Shown here: positions 8,621-12,650 of the stretch, one piece after another
How the letters are laid out: every line of letters begins with the position of its first letter
Position numbering within the stretch: the stretch's first letter is position 1
DNA from: Rikenella sp.
GTDB lineage: Bacteria; Bacteroidota; Bacteroidia; Bacteroidales; Rikenellaceae
Reading direction: 5' to 3'
NCBI GenBank assembly: GCA_029054535.1
Contig: JAIDFC010000074.1
Location: forward strand, 1-12,650
DNA length: 12,650 nucleotides
The notes under the pieces: generated by a model
What the model was told of the DNA's origin: nothing
The model's database searches: none
The model's input: only the letters and a program-made list of their open reading frames with translations
Translations under genes and position numbers: made by a program

Positions 8621-8628
8621 TATCTTTG
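8621..8628 (+). promoter_or_regulatory. Candidate Bacteroidetes -7 promoter element for the regulator genes
   Basis: TATCTTTG matches the Bacteroidetes primary-sigma -7 element TAnnTTTG. I see no good TTTG -33 element at the normal 19-21 bp spacing; that place is taken by the second dyad (8595-8611), which suggests activated or repressed expression. The start of the two-component genes is now 347 bp away, but would be only about 40 bp away without the 304-bp block that follows. Confidence 0.45.
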
Positions 8629-8633
8629 TTTTC

Positions 8634-8640
8634 GTTATAA
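8634..8640. repeat. Left GTTATAA flank of the 8641-8944 element
   Basis: GTTATAA occurs here and again at 8945-8951 in the same orientation, directly bordering the hairpin-rich block. This fits a 7-bp target duplication. Because TTATAA is its own reverse complement, the copies could instead be the outermost bases of terminal inverted repeats (both ends read TTATAACC inward). Confidence 0.45.
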
Positions 8641-8664
8641 CCGTGTTTGGCTACTGTACGGAAC

Positions 8665-8690
8665 TGCCGCTTTCTTGAAAGAAAGCGGCA
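8665..8690. repeat. Perfect hairpin at the left end of the element
   Basis: Arms TGCCGCTTTCTT (8665-8676) and AAGAAAGCGGCA (8679-8690) pair perfectly over 12 bp around a two-base GA centre. No run of T follows on either strand, so this is not an ordinary intrinsic terminator. Confidence 0.85.
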
Positions 8691-8755
8691 CCAAAGAACT
8701 TCCAACAGCTACGCTATGCCTCAGGCTCCGCAATCTAATGCTCTGGCCCATGGTG

Positions 8756-8827
8756 TGGGGTGGTACTTTTTAGCGGGCGCATGATGCAATGCCAAGATTT
8801 TGCGCCCGTTAAAAAGCAACCACCCCA
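8756..8827. repeat. Large central imperfect palindrome
   Basis: The arm at 8757-8781 (starting GGGGTGGT, ending CGGGCGCA) pairs with 8801-8826 (starting TGCGCCCG, ending ACCACCCC). Apart from a one-base bulge and two unpaired or mismatched positions, the arms match over about 23 positions. The loop is 19 bases (8782-8800), and T8756 with A8827 extends the stem. The stem is long and stable enough to form as RNA or cruciform DNA. Confidence 0.85.
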
Positions 8828-8863
8828 AAAAAGGGAACAAGGCTCTTGACTACGGCAGCCCAT

Positions 8864-8880
8864 GGAATGCGCAGCATTCC
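8864..8880. repeat. Short hairpin GGAATGC-GCA-GCATTCC
   Basis: Perfect 7-bp arms (8864-8870 and 8874-8880) with a three-base loop, lying inside the element between the central palindrome and the right-end hairpin. Similar sizes occur by chance, so its meaning comes only from the surrounding hairpins. Confidence 0.6.
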
Positions 8881-8894
8881 CGAAAGTTTTTTTG

Positions 8895-8918
8895 GTTCTT
8901 TTTGTTCACAAAAAGAAC
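8895..8918. repeat. Perfect hairpin at the right end of the element
   Basis: Arms GTTCTTTTTG (8895-8904) and CAAAAAGAAC (8909-8918) pair over 10 bp with loop TTCA. Its place relative to the right end mirrors the hairpin at 8665-8690 relative to the left end, although the stem sequences differ. Confidence 0.8.
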
Positions 8919-8944
8919 AGTACCCGCACGTCGCCAATGACCGG

Positions 8945-8951
8945 GTTATAA
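8945..8951. repeat. Right GTTATAA flank of the 8641-8944 element
   Basis: Second copy of the 7-base sequence at 8634-8640, same orientation. The 23 bases between it and the regulator ATG at 8975 would be the remaining native leader if the block is an insertion. Confidence 0.45.
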
Positions 8952-8974
8952 AGCAATTCAAAGTCATAGATTCA

Positions 8975-10351
8975 ATGAAGAAAGAAGGGACAATCATCGT
9001 AGTGGACGACAACCGCGGGATGTTGACCGCCGTAGAGATTTTGTTGAACGGCGTTTTCGAGCGCGTGATAACGTTGAGCAGTCCGAATCGGTTGTTGAGC
9101 GCGTTGCGCGAGGAGCATGCCGACGTGTTGTTGTTGGACATGAATTTCAGTTCGGGGATCAACAGCGGGAACGAGGGATTGTACTGGTTGGGCGAGGCGA
9201 AGAAGGTCGATCCTTCGATCGAGGTGGTTCTGTTCACGGCCTATGCGGACATCGACCTGGCCGTGAAAGCGATGCAGCGGGGGGCGACGGATTTCGTGGT
9301 GAAGCCGTGGAACAACGCGAAGCTGGTGGCGACGTTGCAGGCCGCTTTGGCGCTGCGCAAGTCGCGGGTCGAGGCGAAGCGGCTGGGCGACATCCGTCGG
9401 TCGTTTTCTCCGGAGGCGGGCGTGGGCGAACAGGGGATGTACTGGGGCGAATCGGCGGTGATGCAGCGTCTTCGGGCACTGGTCGAGAAAGTGGCCGACA
9501 CGGACGCGAACATCCTGATCACGGGCGAGAACGGGACCGGAAAAGAGATGTTGGCGCGGGAGATCCACCGGCTTTCCGGTCGTCGAGAGGAGCTGATCGT
9601 AACGGTGGACCTGGGGGCGATTCCTGAGTCGCTGTTCGAGAGCGAGCTGTTCGGCCACGTGAAAGGCGCCTTTACCGACGCCCGCAGCGACCGGGCCGGA
9701 AAATTCGAGGCCGCGTCGAACGGGACCTTGTTTCTGGACGAGATCGGCAACCTGCCTTACCACCAGCAGGCCAAACTGTTGACCGCGATCCAGAGCCGGA
9801 GCGTGGTTCGCGTGGGGAGCAACACGCCGATTCCGGTCGATATCCGGCTGATCTCGGCCACGAACCGCGATCTGAACCGGATGGTCGACGCCGGGGAGTT
9901 CCGCGAGGACCTGCTCTACCGAATCAACACGATCCATATCGAGATCCCGCCGCTGAGTCGGCGTACGGAGGATATCCTGCCGCTGGCCCGCATTTTTCTG
10001 AAACGTTACGCCCTCAAGTACGGAAAACCGTGCGCGGAGTTCGACGACGCGGCGCAGGAGAAGATTCAGGGCCATGCGTGGCCGGGGAACATCCGCGAAC
10101 TGCAACATACGGTCGAAAAAGCGGTCATCATGTCGGACAGCGACCGGATCACGGCCGACGAGTTGTTGATCTCGCGTCGCGAGGCGGGCGGCGACAAAGC
10201 GGCGGCCGGTCCGTCGACCCTCGAAGAGATGGAGCGGACGATGATCGCCGACGCCATGCAGCAACACGACGGAAACCTCTCGTCGGTGGCGGCGCAGCTC
10301 GGCGTTACGCGCCAGACGCTCTACAACAAGATCAAGAAATACAACCTGTAA
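8975..10351 (+). CDS. NtrC-type sigma-54-dependent response regulator
   Basis: This 458-residue transcription activator has three domains. Residues 5-125 are the receiver, with acidic pocket D11/D12, phosphoacceptor D55, T88 and K110. Residues about 156-385 are the AAA+ domain, with Walker A GENGTGKE (184-191), the sigma-54 contact loop GAFTDA (231-236; the usual form is GAFTGA), Walker B LFLDEI (252-257), FREDLLYR and WPGNIREL. The last 24 residues form a Fis-type helix-turn-helix (VAAQLGVTRQTLYNKIKKY). I placed the start at 8975 because MKKEGTIIVVDDN is the normal beginning of a receiver; the frame stays open back to 8846 but that part lies in the inserted hairpin block. It is 36 bp upstream of the histidine kinase gene, its likely phosphodonor. 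The divergent tolC-permease operon, with a sigma-54-like promoter, is its likely target. Confidence 0.95.
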   Translation: MKKEGTIIVVDDNRGMLTAVEILLNGVFERVITLSSPNRLLSALREEHADVLLLDMNFSSGINSGNEGLYWLGEAKKVDPSIEVVLFTAYADIDLAVKAMQRGATDFVVKPWNNAKLVATLQAALALRKSRVEAKRLGDIRRSFSPEAGVGEQGMYWGESAVMQRLRALVEKVADTDANILITGENGTGKEMLAREIHRLSGRREELIVTVDLGAIPESLFESELFGHVKGAFTDARSDRAGKFEAASNGTLFLDEIGNLPYHQQAKLLTAIQSRSVVRVGSNTPIPVDIRLISATNRDLNRMVDAGEFREDLLYRINTIHIEIPPLSRRTEDILPLARIFLKRYALKYGKPCAEFDDAAQEKIQGHAWPGNIRELQHTVEKAVIMSDSDRITADELLISRREAGGDKAAAGPSTLEEMERTMIADAMQQHDGNLSSVAAQLGVTRQTLYNKIKKYNL

Positions 10352-10387
10352 CGCCGACTCCGGCCGGACTCCTCGCTCTCCCTCGCC

Positions 10388-11698
10388 ATGTATCTCCGAA
10401 CGACCCTCCACCTGCTCGCGCTGCTGCTCCTGTTGATCGGGAGCACGGTCGCCGTCCTCTTCTCGCTGCTGTGGGAGACCTATATCTTCACCCTCTTCGC
10501 CGGTTTCGCCCTGGTCGGCATGGTACTGCGCCTGATTCATTACTACAACCGGCACGCCCGCAAACTGATGTTCATGTTCAACTCGATCGAGAACGGCGAC
10601 TACTCTTTCAAATTCACCCGTCGGAACAACACGCTGGTAAACGTCTCGTTGAACCGAATCCGCGACCTGCTGGCCAAAGCACGCGATGAGACCATCGAAC
10701 AGGAAAAGTACTTCCAGCTGATCCTGGAGAGCGTAACCACCGGGATCGTCATCATCGACGAGCACGGCCACGTCGTCCGGACCAACTGCGAAGCCCGGCG
10801 GCTGTTGGGGATCGATCCTTTTACCCATATCCTCCAATTGTCGCGGCTCGACGAGCGTTTCCCGGCCGTGATGCGCGAGATCGCGGCCGGAGAGAGTCGA
10901 CAACTGATCGGCAACAACGAACAGGGGGCGATCACCCTTTCGGTTCAGGCCTCGTCGATCGTTCGCCGCGGCGAACGGTTCAAGATTCTGGCCCTGACGG
11001 ATATCGAAAACGAACTCTCGGACCGCGAAATCGAATCGTGGATCCGTCTGATCCGTGTGCTGACCCACGAGATCATGAACTCGATCAACCCGATCACCTC
11101 GATCAGCGACTCGCTCGTCGAACGAATCGACCCGAACGACAACCCTCAGGTCCGACAAGGGTTGGAAACGATCAGTACCACGGCAAAAGGCTTGATCTCG
11201 TTCGTCGAATCGTACCGCAAGTTTACCCGTCTGCCGGCGCCTCAACCGACTCTGTTTTACGTCCGAGAACTCATGGAGAGTCTCCGCCCGTTGGCGCTGG
11301 CGACAGTACCGGAGGGGGCTCGGCCGGTCGAAATCCGGCTCTCGGTCGAACCCGAGGACTTGATCCTGCACGCCGACCGGGGGCTGGTCTCGCAGGTGGC
11401 GATCAACCTGCTCAAAAACGCGATCGAGGCGACGCTCGAGGTCCCCGACCCGCAGATCGACTTCTCGGCCACGGTGAACAGCCGCGAGCAGGTGATCCTC
11501 ACGGTGGCCAACAACGGACCGAGCATTCCGCCCGAGGTGGCGGACCACATCTTCATCCCGTTCTTCACGACCAAGACGGGCGGTTCGGGGGTGGGGCTGA
11601 GCCTCTCGCGCCAGATCATGCGTCTGCACGGCGGGACGCTCAAGTACAGGCCGGGGACGGAAGGGACCGGGGCCGTCTTCACGATGACTTTCCAATAA
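10388..11698 (+). CDS. Membrane sensor histidine kinase (NtrB-like, PAS and HATPase)
   Basis: This 436-residue kinase most likely phosphorylates the response regulator encoded 36 bp upstream. Two membrane helices (about 7-28 and 32-50) are joined by only a few residues (WET), so there is essentially no periplasmic sensor domain. The signal is probably sensed in the membrane, through a partner, or by the cytoplasmic PAS-like domain (about 107-205, YFQLILESVTTGIVIIDEHG). The phosphoacceptor is H227 in RVLTHEIMNSINPI. The ATP-binding domain shows the N box NLLKNAIEA (340-348), a G1 box reading NNGPSI (375-380; the first position is normally Asp) and the G2 region GGSGVGLSLSRQIM. All catalytic elements except the D-to-N change look normal. 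The gene ends 210 bp before pgk. Confidence 0.93.
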   Translation: MYLRTTLHLLALLLLLIGSTVAVLFSLLWETYIFTLFAGFALVGMVLRLIHYYNRHARKLMFMFNSIENGDYSFKFTRRNNTLVNVSLNRIRDLLAKARDETIEQEKYFQLILESVTTGIVIIDEHGHVVRTNCEARRLLGIDPFTHILQLSRLDERFPAVMREIAAGESRQLIGNNEQGAITLSVQASSIVRRGERFKILALTDIENELSDREIESWIRLIRVLTHEIMNSINPITSISDSLVERIDPNDNPQVRQGLETISTTAKGLISFVESYRKFTRLPAPQPTLFYVRELMESLRPLALATVPEGARPVEIRLSVEPEDLILHADRGLVSQVAINLLKNAIEATLEVPDPQIDFSATVNSREQVILTVANNGPSIPPEVADHIFIPFFTTKTGGSGVGLSLSRQIMRLHGGTLKYRPGTEGTGAVFTMTFQ

Positions 11699-11908
11699 CC
11701 GAGGCACGGAGGGAAACGACGACAAGATGGTAACGCCCCCTCCGCCCCCTCCCTCCGAGCGATGAAATAAAATCGGTCGATGCGTAATGTGGCGAAAAAT
11801 CCCTATCTTTGGCGGCAAACCGGGCAGGCGGGACCAGCTTGGACAAAGGGCGGAACCGCGGCTCGGCCGTCGACCGACACGAACAAAATACTTAACCAAC
11901 ACATAATC
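11699..11908 (+). other. Intergenic region between the kinase and pgk
   Basis: About 210 bp without a gene. An 8-bp inverted repeat (CGGAGGGA at 11707-11714 with TCCCTCCG at 11750-11757) could form a weak stem, but it has a 35-base loop and no T-run. I do not call it a terminator. The second half carries the pgk promoter element and an A-rich leader before the pgk ATG. Confidence 0.6.
11804..11811 (+). promoter_or_regulatory. Candidate Bacteroidetes promoter -7 element of pgk
   Basis: TATCTTTG fits TAnnTTTG, about 97 bases ahead of the pgk start. The -33 region has no clear TTTG, as is frequent in this phylum. The position explains how pgk can be expressed independently of the two-component genes upstream. 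Confidence 0.5.
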
Positions 11909-12650
11909 ATGCAGCAATCCATCGACACCTACAACTTCGCCGGTAAACGGGCGATCATCCGCGTCGATTTCAACGTCCCGTTGGACGCGAACTTCAACGT
12001 TACCGACGACACCCGGATCCGGGCGGCGATTCCGACCATCAAGAAAGTGCTGGCCGGCGGCGGTTCGGTGATCCTGATGTCGCACCTCGGGCGGCCGAAG
12101 GGCGCCGAAGAGAAATTCTCGCTCAAACATATCGTTCCGACGATCGAAAAACTGCTCGGGCAGCAGATCGACTTCGCCGGCGATTGCATGGGGACCGAAG
12201 CGGCGACGAAGGCGGCTGCGCTGAAACCGGGCCAGGTTTTGTTGCTCGATAACCTGCGCTTCTATGCCGAAGAAGAGGGGAAACCCCGCGGACTCAAAGA
12301 GGATGCGACGGACGACGAAAAGAAAGCCGCTAAAGCGCAAGTGAAAGAGTCGCAGAAAGAGTTTACGAAGAAACTCGCAAGCTATGCCGACTGCTACATC
12401 AACGACGCTTTCGGGACGGCACACCGCGCTCATGCTTCGACGGCGCTGATCGCCGAGTTCTTCCCGAACGACAAGATGTTCGGCTACATCATGGAAGGGG
12501 AGTTGAAAGCGATCGACAGCGTGCTGCAGGCGCCGAAAAAACCGTTCACGGCGATCCTCGGCGGGTCGAAAGTCTCGACCAAGATCACGATCATCGAATC
12601 GCTCATGGAGAAGGTCGACAACCTGATTCTGGGCGGGGGGATGACCTATA
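11909..12650 (+). CDS. pgk: Phosphoglycerate kinase (3' end beyond window)
   Basis: Cytoplasmic glycolytic enzyme that transfers phosphate from 1,3-bisphosphoglycerate to ADP, giving ATP and 3-phosphoglycerate. The window holds the first 247 codons, covering the N-terminal (phosphoglycerate-binding) domain and the start of the nucleotide domain. Substrate motifs are VDFNVP (19-24), DDTRIRAA (33-40), SHLGRPKG (58-65) and NDAFGTAHRAHAS (165-177). The GGSKVSTK stretch (218-225) belongs to the hinge and nucleotide side. A lysine- and glutamate-rich insert at about 120-155 is typical of Bacteroidales enzymes. The usual LLLENLRF reads LLLDNLRF (111-118), a conservative change. The leader has no strong Shine-Dalgarno site and is A-rich before the ATG, as usual in this phylum. 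It shares direction with the two-component genes but has its own promoter element and an unrelated role. Confidence 0.97.
   Translation, partial: MQQSIDTYNFAGKRAIIRVDFNVPLDANFNVTDDTRIRAAIPTIKKVLAGGGSVILMSHLGRPKGAEEKFSLKHIVPTIEKLLGQQIDFAGDCMGTEAATKAAALKPGQVLLLDNLRFYAEEEGKPRGLKEDATDDEKKAAKAQVKESQKEFTKKLASYADCYINDAFGTAHRAHASTALIAEFFPNDKMFGYIMEGELKAIDSVLQAPKKPFTAILGGSKVSTKITIIESLMEKVDNLILGGGMTY

Larger units (their letters stand above)
8641..8944. mobile_element. MITE-like non-coding insertion with imperfect inverted ends and four hairpins
   Basis: This block of about 304 bp has no credible gene. Read inward, the left end goes CCGTG-TTTGGCTAC...CGGAACTG and the right end (reverse complement) goes CCGGTCATTGGCGAC...CGGGTACTG. 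Both are followed by a hairpin of about 24 bp and then CCAAA and AACTT. The resemblance therefore runs for about 60 bp with small gaps. It is bracketed by GTTATAA on each side. Inside are hairpins at 8665-8690, 8756-8827, 8864-8880 and 8895-8918. No transposase is present, so any mobility would need help from elsewhere. The 3' part contains an in-frame upstream extension of the regulator reading frame, which I regard as chance. Alternatives are a structured leader RNA or a high-copy intergenic repeat family. A genome-wide copy count would decide. Confidence 0.5.

Noticed and set aside
8716..8784. A 22-codon open frame inside the element (starting MPQAPQSN)
   Set aside because: Too short, no ribosome site, and its 3' part coincides with the central palindrome arm, so the sequence is explained by structure.
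8665..8918. The element hairpins as intrinsic terminators
   Set aside because: None is followed by a U-tract in either direction; the A-run after 8827 is on the wrong side for the minus strand.
8846..8974. Upstream extension of the response regulator by 43 residues
   Set aside because: It lies largely in the hairpin-rich block and adds sequence before a normal receiver start (MKKEGTIIVVDDN). The start at 8975 fits the family.
11707..11757. Possible terminator after the histidine kinase gene
   Set aside because: Only 8 bp of stem, a 35-base loop and no T-run.
8972..12433. A 1153-codon open frame on the minus strand opposite the two-component genes and pgk
   Set aside because: It overlaps three well-supported genes with clear motifs, its translation is rich in Arg, Asp, His and Gln without recognisable domains, and long antisense frames are common in GC-rich genes of this codon use.

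Overview
The window looks like part of a Rikenellaceae (Alistipes-like) chromosome in the order Bacteroidales. The evidence is a GC-rich coding style, a Bacteroidales-type phosphoglycerate kinase with a lysine-rich insert, duplicated MacB/FtsX-type permeases in tandem, TAnnTTTG promoter elements, and few strong Shine-Dalgarno sites. The genus is inferred from sequence style and family memory, not from a search.

Layout. Positions 1-8458, all on the minus strand, form a probable operon. It is read from right to left: a TolC-family outer-membrane efflux protein (8458-7118), then three paralogous ABC-transporter permeases of about 787 residues each (7058-4692, 4643-2280, and 2261 to beyond the left edge). 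No ATPase or periplasmic adaptor gene is visible; these may lie left of the window or elsewhere. The three permeases share very similar 3' ends in a mosaic pattern that suggests gene conversion.

Positions 8459-8974 are the divergent control region. Beside tolC is a sigma-54-like promoter on the minus strand (8518-8503). Next come two tandem 17-bp dyads of the form TGTC-N9-GACA, spaced 21 bp (two helical turns). Then follows a TAnnTTTG promoter element on the plus strand (8621-8628). Immediately after it sits a hairpin-rich block of about 304 bp (8641-8944). The block has imperfect inverted ends and is bracketed by GTTATAA on both sides, as expected for a MITE-like insertion. Removing it on paper leaves a compact promoter plus short leader for the regulator.

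Positions 8975-11698 on the plus strand encode a two-component pair: an NtrC-type sigma-54 activator (receiver, AAA+, Fis-type helix-turn-helix) and its membrane histidine kinase. The simplest model is that the kinase senses an envelope or chemical signal and phosphorylates the activator. The activator then binds the tandem dyads, turns on the sigma-54 promoter of the tolC-permease operon, and may control its own promoter. The signal and the exported substrate are unknown.

From 11909 to the right edge runs pgk (phosphoglycerate kinase, incomplete), a housekeeping glycolytic gene with its own promoter and no visible link to the efflux system. No tRNA, rRNA, CRISPR array, transposase gene or convincing intrinsic terminator was seen.
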